A DNA stretch of 45,221 nucleotides from Candidatus Celaenobacter antarcticus (GTDB lineage Bacteria; Cloacimonadota; Cloacimonadia; JGIOTU-2): positions 1 to 45,221 of the forward strand of contig JAVCDK010000098.1 in the NCBI GenBank assembly GCA_030765865.1, written 5' to 3'. How positions within the stretch are numbered: position 1 is the first letter of the stretch; every line of letters begins with the position of its first letter. Both the position numbers and the translations under genes were made by a program. Below the pieces are notes generated by a model. The model was not told the DNA's origin. It was given only the letters and a program-made list of their open reading frames with translations, and did not search any database. Positions 39,230 through 45,221 of the stretch are shown here, piece after piece.

Positions 39230-39260
39230 AATTAGTAAAAATACGTGATTTTTGCTAATT
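39230..39260 (+). promoter_or_regulatory. palindrome upstream of the sigma-54 promoter (candidate enhancer site)
   Basis: Arms 39230-39242 and 39248-39260 are inverted repeats with 12 of 13 positions paired (AATTAGTAAAAAT / ATTTTTGCTAATT) around a 5-nt centre, ACGTG. The centre lies about 70 nt upstream of the predicted start site at about 39314. Placement and symmetry suit a binding site for a dimeric Fis-type activator such as the one encoded at 39755. There is no T-tract to suggest a terminator. A shorter perfect palindrome, CCGATATCGG, lies at 39119-39128. Confidence 0.45.
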
Positions 39261-39286
39261 ATCTGTTAGTAAGCGAGTTAACATAT

Positions 39287-39303
39287 TTGGCACGGTAATT
39301 GCC
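39287..39303 (+). promoter_or_regulatory. sigma-54 (-24/-12) promoter
   Basis: The bases TTGGCACGGTAATTGCC match the sigma-54 consensus YTGGCACGrNNNTTGCW at every fixed position except the last. GG and GC are separated by exactly 10 bases, as required. Transcription should start near 39314, just before the degenerate receiver gene. An NtrC-type activator that works only with sigma-54 is encoded 440 bp downstream, so autoregulation is likely. Confidence 0.85.
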
Positions 39304-39328
39304 TATATAATGCATTATGGATGTTTCA

Positions 39329-39664
39329 ATGAATATACTTTTAGTAAATTTTACAGAAGGCAAGCAGAAAGAGCTTGAGGAGTTCCTTAATACTCAAGGC
39401 TATAAAGTATATTTTGCTGATACCGATCTGGAAGCAGTTCAGATTCTCAATAATATAAACATTAGTGATGTAATAGTTCATCTTATTAAAATTTTGAATA
39501 TTGGATTGATAAATTATATTAATAATCATTTCTCTGATATTCGTGTATTATTGGTGACAAATAATTATGTTGAACAAGCAATATCCGTTATTAAAAGTAC
39601 TGCCTGTGAAATTATTCATGAACCCTTTACGTTGGCTGACTTTAGACAAACACTACAAAATTAG
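39329..39664 (+). CDS. degenerate receiver-domain protein lacking the phosphorylation site
   Basis: A stand-alone protein of about 111 residues with receiver-fold pattern (M-N-I-L-L-V, G-Y-K-V-Y-F-A, V-L-L-V-T-N, I-I-H-E-P-F). Counting from the longer in-frame start at 39317, the acidic pair is replaced by N11-F12, the phosphoacceptor Asp by His55 (VIVHL) and the conserved Lys by Glu102 (HEPF). It therefore cannot be phosphorylated in the usual way. Start 39329 is chosen because the sigma-54 start site would fall at about 39314, leaving almost no leader for 39317; a GGA precedes it. It lies between the kinase and the NtrC-type gene and may act as a constitutive or decoy partner of either (inference). 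It could also be a decaying gene, though the frame is intact. Confidence 0.7.
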   Translation: MNILLVNFTEGKQKELEEFLNTQGYKVYFADTDLEAVQILNNINISDVIVHLIKILNIGLINYINNHFSDIRVLLVTNNYVEQAISVIKSTACEIIHEPFTLADFRQTLQN

Positions 39665-39754
39665 ATTGATTGAAAGTGTAATAAAGTTTCCATTATGCTG
39701 GCTCGACTTATCAAATCAGGTGGATGAATTTCGAGGGAAAGGTAAGCTTTCTTA

Positions 39755-41119
39755 ATGGAAGAACTCAAAATCCTCATTTTAGATGATGAAAAGGGATATC
39801 GTGAGGGGATCGAGGAGTATTTATTAACGCAGGGCTTCACTGTTTTTATGGCAGAGAAGCCCTCAGAAGGTTTTCAGATTTTAAAGGATGAACCTTGTGA
39901 TGTTGTAATACTTGATATCAAGTTGCCGGAAATGAACGGCATTCAGGTTCTCCGTAAAATTAAGAAATCCTATCCGGAAACTGAGATCATAATGATCACA
40001 GCACATGGAGATATGGAAAGCGTTATTGAATCCTTGCGATATGGAGCTTCAGATTTTTTGACGAAACCATTTCGACTTCTAAAGCTGAAGACAGCAATAG
40101 AACGTACAAAAAGATTCGTTGCTCTTCAGAATAGAATCACAGGTCTGAAATTCCAATATGATCATCTCATCTCTCAAATAAAGGATACTGACGGTATGAC
40201 CATAATCGGTAAGAGTAAGGCAATGCAGGATATTTTGGATTTGATGAAAAAGGTTGCGGGGACTGATAATACGACTATCCTCGTAACTGGTGAAAGCGGA
40301 ACTGGAAAAGAAATTGTAGCAAGAGGAATTCATACATTAAGCAATCGAAAAAACCGCACTTTTTTAGATATCAATTGCAGCTCGATACCTGACAATCTTT
40401 TTGAAAGTGAATTTTTTGGACACACGAGAGGTGCATTTACTGGTGCAATCGAACATAAATCGGGATATTTTGAGGTTGCTAACCATGGTACTATATTTTT
40501 GGACGAGATCTGCGACATGCCAAAACATATGCAGACTAAACTTCTCAGAGTTCTGGAGGGAAACATTTTCAGAAGAGTTGGGAGTAATAGAGATATCAAA
40601 TTCGATGTACGGGTAATATCAGCAACTAATCAAGATATTGATTCTCGCGTGAAAAATCATGAATTTAGAGAAGACCTTCTTTATCGTCTTAATACGTTCC
40701 GCATACACATTCCTCCATTACGGGAAAGAAAGGATGATATAAAGCCATTGTTGGATTATTTTGTGAAAGTGTATTCCAGAAAGTTAAAAAAATCGATCAA
40801 GAACGTGAGCAATCGCATCTATGATTATTTATTCAACTATGAATTTCCAGGGAATGTCAGAGAATTAAGGAATATGGTAGAGAGGGCTTTGATACTCTGC
40901 GACAACTCAACGCTGCGGATAGAGCATTTTACTCATATCGTAAAAAAAGCGCAAGAAACTGATGAAGATTCATTAGATCTGTCAATTCTTGAAAACAAAG
41001 AAAAAGAAATGCTCACAAAAGCATTAGAAAGATCAAATAATAATAAGACAAGCGCGGCAAAACTTTTAAATATTTCCCGTTCCGCACTGAATAGGAAGAT
41101 CGAGAAATATAAATTATAA
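39755..41119 (+). CDS. NtrC-family sigma-54-dependent response regulator
   Basis: A 454-residue three-domain activator of standard length. Receiver (1-120): acidic D10-D11, phosphoacceptor D54 (VVILDIKLPEMNG) and Lys in FLTKPF. AAA+ domain (about 150-390): Walker A GESGTGKE (179-186), sigma-54-contacting loop GAFTGA (226-231), Walker B GTIFLDEICDMP and arginine fingers in FRRVGSNRDIKFDVR and EDLLYRLN. The C-terminal Fis-type helix-turn-helix (about 415-454) contains KTSAAKLLNISRSALNRKI. It opens sigma-54 promoters by ATP hydrolysis after phosphorylation, most likely by the H-E-I-N-Q-P kinase upstream. The palindrome at 39230 is a candidate binding site. Intact by all motifs seen. Confidence 0.96.
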   Translation: MEELKILILDDEKGYREGIEEYLLTQGFTVFMAEKPSEGFQILKDEPCDVVILDIKLPEMNGIQVLRKIKKSYPETEIIMITAHGDMESVIESLRYGASDFLTKPFRLLKLKTAIERTKRFVALQNRITGLKFQYDHLISQIKDTDGMTIIGKSKAMQDILDLMKKVAGTDNTTILVTGESGTGKEIVARGIHTLSNRKNRTFLDINCSSIPDNLFESEFFGHTRGAFTGAIEHKSGYFEVANHGTIFLDEICDMPKHMQTKLLRVLEGNIFRRVGSNRDIKFDVRVISATNQDIDSRVKNHEFREDLLYRLNTFRIHIPPLRERKDDIKPLLDYFVKVYSRKLKKSIKNVSNRIYDYLFNYEFPGNVRELRNMVERALILCDNSTLRIEHFTHIVKKAQETDEDSLDLSILENKEKEMLTKALERSNNNKTSAAKLLNISRSALNRKIEKYKL

Positions 41120-41135
41120 CATAAGGAGAAGATGT

Positions 41136-41240
41136 ATGAACAAAATACTTTTGATCGGAGTGCTAGTATCACTTATTATAATTCCGGGTATTATTGTTGG
41201 TTTTTTCCTCAATAGAAAAAAAGATCCGGAGATAAAATAG
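41136..41240 (+). CDS. 34-residue single-pass membrane peptide
   Basis: A short open frame starting MNKILLIGVLVSLIII, continuing hydrophobic to about residue 25 and ending with a charged tail (NRKKDPEIK). A consensus AAGGAG at 41123-41128, 7 nt from the ATG, is among the best ribosome sites in the window. It begins 16 nt after the NtrC-type gene, so it is likely on the same transcript. A small membrane peptide could modulate the kinase or a transporter (inference). It could also be the leader or signal remnant of a lost exported protein, since an orphan sorting domain follows at 41248. Confidence 0.55.
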   Translation: MNKILLIGVLVSLIIIPGIIVGFFLNRKKDPEIK

Positions 41241-41247
41241 CATTTAA

Positions 41248-41619
41248 TCAATCCTAGTTCATAAAATCATTATTGATTATAATGATACGTACTGGATGGA
41301 TATTCCTCTCACCCCAGATGTGTCTATTGATGATAGTGAGCAGCAAGATCGCATCACCCGTATCTATCCAAATCCCTGCACTTCATATACCGCAATTAAA
41401 TATTTCATGAAATTCTCAGGAAATGTAGATATCGGAGTTTATAACATCAAAGGACAAAAGGTTGTTACTCTAGTAAATGAGTATATCGAAGCTGGTTATC
41501 ATGATGTAACATTTGATAATTTAACAGAATATACTGCAGGACTTACTTCTGGAATCTATTTCATGAAATTAGAAACAAAGCATGCCTCTCATGTTGAGAA
41601 ATTCATAATTCTTGAATAG
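41248..41619 (+). pseudogene. orphan type A sorting domain, remnant of an exported protein
   Basis: The frame is open from 41248 (no ATG) through ATG 41296 to the stop at 41617-41619. The protein is nearly all sorting domain: RIYPNPCTSYTAIKYFM, YNIKGQKVVTLVNE, SGIYFMKLET and EKFIILE. The residues before the ATG (HKIIIDYNDTYWMDIPL) read as the end of a lost domain, and no signal peptide is present, so export by this route is impossible. Best explained as the 3' end left after deletion of a cargo gene, possibly with the 34-residue peptide upstream as its lost N-terminus in another frame. Recombination between the many sorting domains in the cluster could cause this. Confidence 0.65.
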
Positions 41620-41639
41620 GATATATTCATAAATATTTA

Positions 41640-41670
41640 AGCCAGTTCAATATTTGAGCTGGCTTTTTTT
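41640..41670 (+). terminator. strong intrinsic terminator
   Basis: An 11-bp stem, AGCCAGTTCAA / TTGAGCTGGCT with one G-U pair and a 3-nt loop, is followed by seven T residues. It lies 21 nt after the orphan sorting-domain stop and closes the long plus-strand gene run. Confidence 0.9.
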
Positions 41671-42179
41671 ATAAAAATTTGGTAGCCCCAAACTGGAGTA
41701 AATTTATGGATGTTTATAAAGAATTGGTTGTTATGAATGAAGTGCTGAAGGATATATTAGATTGATGGTATGATACTTATCTTCAATAATGAATTTACTT
41801 CAGATAAAAACTGAAACTCAAATTGATAGTGTTATTGATTTAATCTGAACCACTACCTGAAGCAAAGCCCGTATAATAAAAAATATTCTCTATCCTGTCA
41901 CGTCGTAATATAATGTGAACGGATTTGCTCGTTAATTCGGATCACTGCGAAACCCGGCGGCTTATGCACGGTCCGTTAAAAAATAAAAGGCTGGAAGGTT
42001 TGAAAGTTAAAAGGTTTAAAAAAATGGAAATTATAGCAAATAGTCAGAGTTATTTTTATTGACAGAAAAACAAATAAATTTAAACAAATATTAAAAAAAA
42101 AATGATAATGATATACTGCGAAATAGAGCACTATAATGTATGTTATGCCTTTAAAGGTAACACAAAAATATAGGTTGAT
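41671..42179 (+). other. 509-bp gene-poor stretch with repeat fragments
   Basis: No convincing gene. In order it contains: TGGTAGCCCCAA at 41680-41691, identical to the end of the tRNA-Glu gene near 43.85 kb; a 19-codon frame at 41706-41765 (MDVYKELVVMNE...) with GGAG 7 nt upstream, perhaps a gene fragment; a diverged copy (about 41887-41923) of the CACGGCGTAATG-type repeat found twice near 44.1-44.4 kb; and GTCCGTTAAAAAAT at 41971, the start of a roughly 44-bp segment repeated at 43210. The 160 bases before RNase Z are AT-rich, with no clear promoter. Confidence 0.5.
41971..42014 (+). repeat. left copy of the 44-bp direct repeat flanking RNase Z
   Basis: Begins GTCCGTTAAAAAAT and continues with AAGGCTGGAAGGTTTGAAAG. 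It resembles 43210-43253 (GACCGTTAAAAAATT, then AAGGTTGGAAGGTTTGAATG) at most positions. The two copies lie in the same orientation on either side of the RNase Z gene. Confidence 0.6.
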
Positions 42180-43145
42180 ATGGAAATAATATTTTTGGGT
42201 ACATCATCAGGAACACCTACAAGAACAAGGAATGTATCGGGTATCGCAATCAAAATGATAAATTCAAAGTCGTGGAATCTTGTAGATTGCGGTGAATGTA
42301 CACAACATCAAATATTAAAGACCAATTTAACCTTAAATAATTTACAGGCCATCTTTATTACACATGTACATGGAGATCACTGCTATGGTCTTCCTGGATT
42401 ACTGGCAAGTACAGCAATGTCAGGTCGAACTGACCCTTTGACTATCATTGCTCCAGGTAAACTCAAAAGTTTTTTAGAAAACGCACAGAAAGTAACTCAA
42501 ACAAGGTTTTCTTACGAAATAAATTTTATAAGTATTGAAGATATTTCTAAATTTATTGAAGTTGAAGAATTTGATATTGAAGTAGTTAATTTATCACACC
42601 GAGTATCCTCATATGCTTTTGGTTTTATTGAAAAAAACATTAAGCCCAAACTCAATATTAAGAAGTTAAAGAAAGAGGGTATTGATCCGGGACCTGCTTG
42701 GGGTACTCTGCAAAATAGAGAAGATGTTTTACTTCCAGGTGGCAAAAAACTAAAAAGTCAGGATTATCTATTAGAAGAGAGAAAGCCAAGAAAAATTATT
42801 GTGAGTGGAGACAACGATGATCCATGGTTACTTTCAGAGTGTTCGAAGTCAGCCCAAGTATTAGTACATGAGGCAACATATACTTATGAGGTGGCAGAGA
42901 AAATGGCGAAAGCACAGCATAGTTCTGCTAAATTGGTTTCTCTGTTTGCAAAAGAACTATCCATCCCAAATTTAGTGTTTACCCATTTTAGTCCACGATA
43001 TCAAAGTGTAAATACTACTGGACCATCAATTAAAGATATAGAGAATGAGGCAAGAGAATTCTATGATGGGAATCTTTTTTTGGCAAATGATTTCGATGTA
43101 TTTCACCTTAATCTAAATGGTAAGCTAGTAAATGTTGAGCTATAA
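42180..43145 (+). CDS. rnz: ribonuclease Z (tRNA 3' processing endonuclease)
   Basis: A 321-residue metallo-beta-lactamase-fold protein of normal RNase Z length. FLGTSSGTPTRTRN at the start includes the T-x-x-R-N element. The main metal site is H62-V-H64-G-D66-H67 (ITHVHGDHCYG). Further ligands are in NLSHRVSSYAFG, VSGDND and the C-terminal THFSPRY, and VHEATYTYE supplies the H-E-A-T general-acid motif of the family. It removes 3' trailers from tRNA precursors. TAGG precedes the ATG. It is normally a chromosomal housekeeping gene, so its position between direct repeats in a decayed accessory zone is odd; either the zone grew around it or it is an acquired copy. Confidence 0.93.
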   Translation: MEIIFLGTSSGTPTRTRNVSGIAIKMINSKSWNLVDCGECTQHQILKTNLTLNNLQAIFITHVHGDHCYGLPGLLASTAMSGRTDPLTIIAPGKLKSFLENAQKVTQTRFSYEINFISIEDISKFIEVEEFDIEVVNLSHRVSSYAFGFIEKNIKPKLNIKKLKKEGIDPGPAWGTLQNREDVLLPGGKKLKSQDYLLEERKPRKIIVSGDNDDPWLLSECSKSAQVLVHEATYTYEVAEKMAKAQHSSAKLVSLFAKELSIPNLVFTHFSPRYQSVNTTGPSIKDIENEAREFYDGNLFLANDFDVFHLNLNGKLVNVEL

Positions 43146-43150
43146 ATAAG

Positions 43151-43220
43151 GCATAACAAATTGTACCAACTGACATTTTTCCGCTACGTTCCAAAATGAA
43201 GGTGAGCTCGACCGTTAAAA
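43151..43220 (+). repeat. possible attC-like site after RNase Z
   Basis: It starts 5 nt after the RNase Z stop with GCATAAC and ends about 70 bp later with GTTAAAA, resembling the R'' (RYYYAAC) and R' (GTTRRRY) boxes of integron cassette sites, though the final Y is not met. The inner symmetry is weak (CATTTT / AAAATG only). No integrase is present in the window. Offered as a possibility only. Confidence 0.2.
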
Positions 43221-43253
43221 AATTACAAGGTTGGAAGGTTTGAATGTTGAGAG
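43210..43253 (+). repeat. right copy of the 44-bp direct repeat flanking RNase Z
   Basis: Begins GACCGTTAAAAAATT and continues AAGGTTGGAAGGTTTGAATG; see the left copy at 41971. Beyond it, 43254-43388 is G-rich sequence with no gene that I can support. Confidence 0.6.
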
Positions 43254-43388
43254 GGAGCGAAGCGTAGATGGGTGGGGGTTTTAGTGGGTGGTTGGAGCGA
43301 GGTAGGGAAGAAAGGTATTTTGAAAGAAACACTAAAACAATATTGAGAGCACGTGCTGGTGCAGAGGGGATAATAGGGGTGAATGTGA

Positions 43389-43844
43389 CAGCCGAAGCCG
43401 GTTAACTTGTTCGAGGAGGAACTGAAAAGAATATATAATCAGAGGGAAAAGAAATTTTCAGCTCAGAGAAGAATCTTAAAGGAAAAAATCACAAAACTCA
43501 ATAATAAAAAGGAAAAAGTAATTCAGCTCGGATAAGCGGAGAGTTCGACAGAGACATCTACGAAAGGAAGATCAATGATATAAATTCTGATATTGAATAT
43601 AATGAAAGTGAACTCATCAGTATATACAATAGTATAAAGGATATCGACAAATTATTAATAAAAGTAAAGAAACTGGTTCAAAATCCTAAAAAACTATTGA
43701 ACACCTTGAAACCCATTGATAAATTTAAGGTTTTGTACATTTTATTCCCAGAAGGGGTTGGAGTAGGACCTAAGGGTTATCGAACACCCATAACCTCTCC
43801 CATTATCAAGCACTTAGAGAATATTTCAGGTGATAATCCAAAAA
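43389..43844 (+). pseudogene. frameshifted C-terminal fragment of a serine recombinase
   Basis: Two frames together read as the tail of a Pin/resolvase-type serine recombinase. The first (43389-43535) gives NLFEEELKRIYNQREKK then a Lys-rich coiled coil, ending at a stop. The second takes over near 43526 in another frame with ISGEFDRDIYERKINDI, continues as coiled coil, and ends FPEGVGVGPKGYRTPITSPI, like the F-P-E-G ... R-T-x-x-I-N-P-I end of these enzymes. The catalytic N-terminal domain is missing. The second frame runs on into the antisense of the tRNA-Glu gene, which is not coding. It is likely the wreck of an integrated element beside the tRNA. Confidence 0.65.
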
Positions 43845-43919
43845 TGGTAGCCCCAAGGGGAATCGAACCCCTGTTACCGGAATGAGAATCCGGCGTCCTC
43901 ACCCCTAGACGATGGGGCC
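43845..43919 (-). tRNA. tRNA-Glu (anticodon CTC)
   Basis: On the minus strand the 75-nt sequence folds as a full cloverleaf. Acceptor GGCCCCA pairs with TGGGGCT (one G-U). The D stem is GTCT/GGAC. The anticodon stem CCGGA/TCCGG encloses TTCTCAT, with CTC as the anticodon reading GAG. The T arm is AGGGG-TTCGATT-CCCCT. The CCA end is encoded. Confidence 0.97.
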
Positions 43920-43969
43920 ACGTGGGAATTGTTTATTTAGTGCGGGATTTTGCTGTCAAGAATTACAAA

Positions 43970-44167
43970 ATTACACACCCCGATTCCTTTGGAATCGCCC
44001 CTCTTGATACAGGGGAAAATTTGATTGGTTCAAAATATCTGAAAGTTGAGGATCCATCATATAAAAAATAAATCATTATAAACAAAAAAATCTTCTCTAA
44101 TTTATCACGGCGTAATGTTAATGAAGACGGAAAAGGGGAGTACGGCTTTAGCTGAGGAGTGTGTAAT
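43970..44167 (+). repeat. inverted-repeat-bounded unit A
   Basis: A unit of about 198 bp. The left end TTACACACCCCG is matched in reverse by the right end GAGGAGTGTGTAAT. Inside are a small hairpin (CCCCTCTTGATACAGGGG) and the segment TCACGGCGTAATGTTAATGA shared exactly with unit B. MITE-like in form; no gene inside. Confidence 0.55.
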
Positions 44168-44189
44168 CTTGAGGAAAATCTATTAAATA

Positions 44190-44438
44190 AACACACCCCG
44201 TTTTCCAATCCCAGTGAAATAGAAAACAGAGATTTCACGGGACAGGTAAGTTGGAATCCACCCCTCTTTTTAAAGGGGAAAAAATGAATATCTTCAAATT
44301 ATTTGACATTCTTAACATACATTGAATCAAGTATTTATAAGTTATTATGATAAAATCTCCTCTAATTTATCACGGCGTAATGTTAATGAAGACGGAAAAG
44401 AGGAGTACTCCGCCAGCTGGCGGAGGGAGGTGTGTAAC
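44190..44438 (+). repeat. inverted-repeat-bounded unit B
   Basis: A unit of about 249 bp related to unit A. The left end ACACACCCCG is matched in reverse by the right end GGAGGTGTGT. It has the same inner hairpin type (CCCCTCTTTTTAAAGGGG) and the shared TCACGGCGTAATGTTAATGA segment, then an extra palindrome, CTCCGCCAGCTGGCGGAG, at 44408-44425. Confidence 0.55.
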
Positions 44439-44536
44439 AGATAAGCACATGCCGGTCATGAATTCCAAAATTCCAGTGTGACAAGTAGAGAAAAAAAAGG
44501 GGAAAGAATTAAATCATTGACAAAATTAATCACATA

Positions 44537-45221
44537 ATGGATTTGCAAAACATGAATGAGGAAATATTGAATACGATTTCTGAACTTGTTGAGCGTTTTG
44601 CAAGAAACGAGGGTGTATATAAGAATCCCAAATACAAAGAGGCACAACTCAGGCGTGAGTTTATTGATCCCTTCTTTTCTGCCTTAGGATGGGATATGGA
44701 TAATAAACAGGGACACGCAGAGCAATATAAAGATATTGTTCATGAAGATGCGATTAAAATAACAGGCACGACAAAAGCGCCCGATTATTCTTTTAGAATC
44801 GGGGGAGTAAGGAAATTCTTTGTCGAAGCAAAGAAACCGGCTATAGATATTAAGTACGATATACATCCTTCTTTTCAATTGCGAAGATATGCCTGGAGTG
44901 CTAAATTACCTATTTCTATTCTCACAGATTTTGAAGAATTCTCAGTGTATGATTGTCGGATCAAGCCGAATAAAAATGATAAATCAAGCGTCGGCAGGAT
45001 TTATTATCAGACGTTTGATCATTATCTTGAAGATCTGGATTTTCTCTACAATACCTTTTCACGAGAAGCAATTCTAAAAGGTAGTTTTGATAAATACACT
45101 GAAACGGCTACGAAGAAAAGAGGAACATCCGAAGTTGATCAGGAATTCCTGAAGGAAATTGAAAACTGGCGGGATGTGCTTGCTAAAAATATAGCATTGC
45201 GAAATAAAGAATTATCCATTT
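44537..45221 (+). CDS. type IIG-like restriction-modification protein, N-terminal part (cut by window edge)
   Basis: An open frame from ATG 44537 (ATG 44552 is an alternative) to the window end, 228 complete codons, with no stop. Residues 30-65 (QLRREFIDPFFSALGWD) and the PDDEXK nuclease core, D83 (APDYSFRIGG) and E97-x-K99 (FFVEAKKP), match the N-terminus of Eco57I-like single-chain enzymes that combine cleavage and adenine methylation. RRYAWSAKLPISILTDFEEF and FDKYTETATKKRGTSEVD are typical of that group. The methylase and specificity domains should lie beyond the edge. It cleaves foreign DNA while methylating self. Its position next to tRNA-Glu and a recombinase remnant suits a horizontally gained defence gene. 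Confidence 0.88.
   Translation, partial: MDLQNMNEEILNTISELVERFARNEGVYKNPKYKEAQLRREFIDPFFSALGWDMDNKQGHAEQYKDIVHEDAIKITGTTKAPDYSFRIGGVRKFFVEAKKPAIDIKYDIHPSFQLRRYAWSAKLPISILTDFEEFSVYDCRIKPNKNDKSSVGRIYYQTFDHYLEDLDFLYNTFSREAILKGSFDKYTETATKKRGTSEVDQEFLKEIENWRDVLAKNIALRNKELSI

Larger units (their letters stand above)
43920..44536 (+). other. 617-bp gene-free stretch made largely of two inverted-repeat units
   Basis: No open frame here looks like a gene. The stretch is mainly the two repeat units listed separately (43970-44167 and 44190-44438). The 98 bases before the restriction-modification gene are A-rich and contain a TTGACA at 44517, but no suitably spaced -10 box. Confidence 0.5.

Noticed and set aside
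42059-42087. TTGACA before RNase Z as a sigma-70 promoter
   Set aside because: At 16-18 bases downstream the sequence (AAACAA) does not resemble a -10 box.
43697-43885. A 62-residue open frame ending in MVAPRGIEPLLPE
   Set aside because: Its end is the antisense of tRNA-Glu, a common false protein; its beginning is already explained as recombinase remnant.
44517-44538. TTGACA followed by CATAAT before the restriction-modification gene, as a sigma-70 promoter
   Set aside because: The spacer is only 10 bases and the would-be -10 overlaps the start codon.

Overview
The window is AT-rich bacterial DNA. Almost every gene from the left edge to about 43.1 kb lies on the plus strand. Seven large predicted exported proteins, plus one orphan fragment, end in the same C-terminal module of about 85-95 residues: an N-Y-P-N-P-F-like start, a Y/F-N-I-K-G-Q strand, a W-D-G turn, a G-I-Y-F-Y strand and a basic end. 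This is the type A sorting / FlgD-Ig-like domain of type IX-type secretion cargo. Together with gingipain-like (C25) peptidases, M14 carboxypeptidases, TPR-linked cyclases and TPR-linked kinases, it suggests a member of the FCB superphylum. A Cloacimonadota-like or related uncultured lineage is my best guess; this is inference, as no phylogenetic marker was compared.

Layout. 0-3.6 kb: an exported protein with a 13-fold G-x-D-x-Y repeat, HEAT repeats and TPRs. 3.7-8.2 kb: a translationally coupled signalling operon made of a GAF/HD-GYP c-di-GMP phosphodiesterase, a TPR membrane adenylate cyclase and a receiver-GGDEF diguanylate cyclase. 8.4-24.4 kb: a lipoprotein beta-propeller, two C25 proteins, a 16-repeat propeller-like protein and an M14 carboxypeptidase. 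Between the two C25 genes sits a short array of inverted-repeat-bounded units, one of which carries a GxxExxY gene. 24.6-36.6 kb: an exported protein without a sorting domain, a beta-helix protein, a second M14 carboxypeptidase, a class I aminotransferase and a third C25 peptidase with a LamG-like domain. 36.6-41.2 kb: a multi-PAS histidine kinase, a degenerate receiver behind a near-perfect sigma-54 promoter, an NtrC-type activator and a 34-residue membrane peptide. 41.3-45.2 kb: an accessory or decayed zone with an orphan sorting domain, a strong terminator, RNase Z flanked by diverged repeats, a frameshifted serine recombinase tail next to tRNA-Glu, two inverted-repeat-bounded units and the start of a type IIG restriction-modification gene cut by the window edge.

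How it may work together (inference): the peptidases and binding proteins form an extracellular protein-degradation and adhesion set. The aminotransferase could process the released amino acids, and the c-di-GMP/cAMP operon and the sigma-54 two-component set are neighbours that may control the cargo genes. The observations most worth following are the GxxExxY repeat array, the sigma-54 promoter with a palindrome in front of a receiver that cannot be phosphorylated, the two-nucleotide signalling operon, and the C25 paralogue whose catalytic His position holds Tyr.
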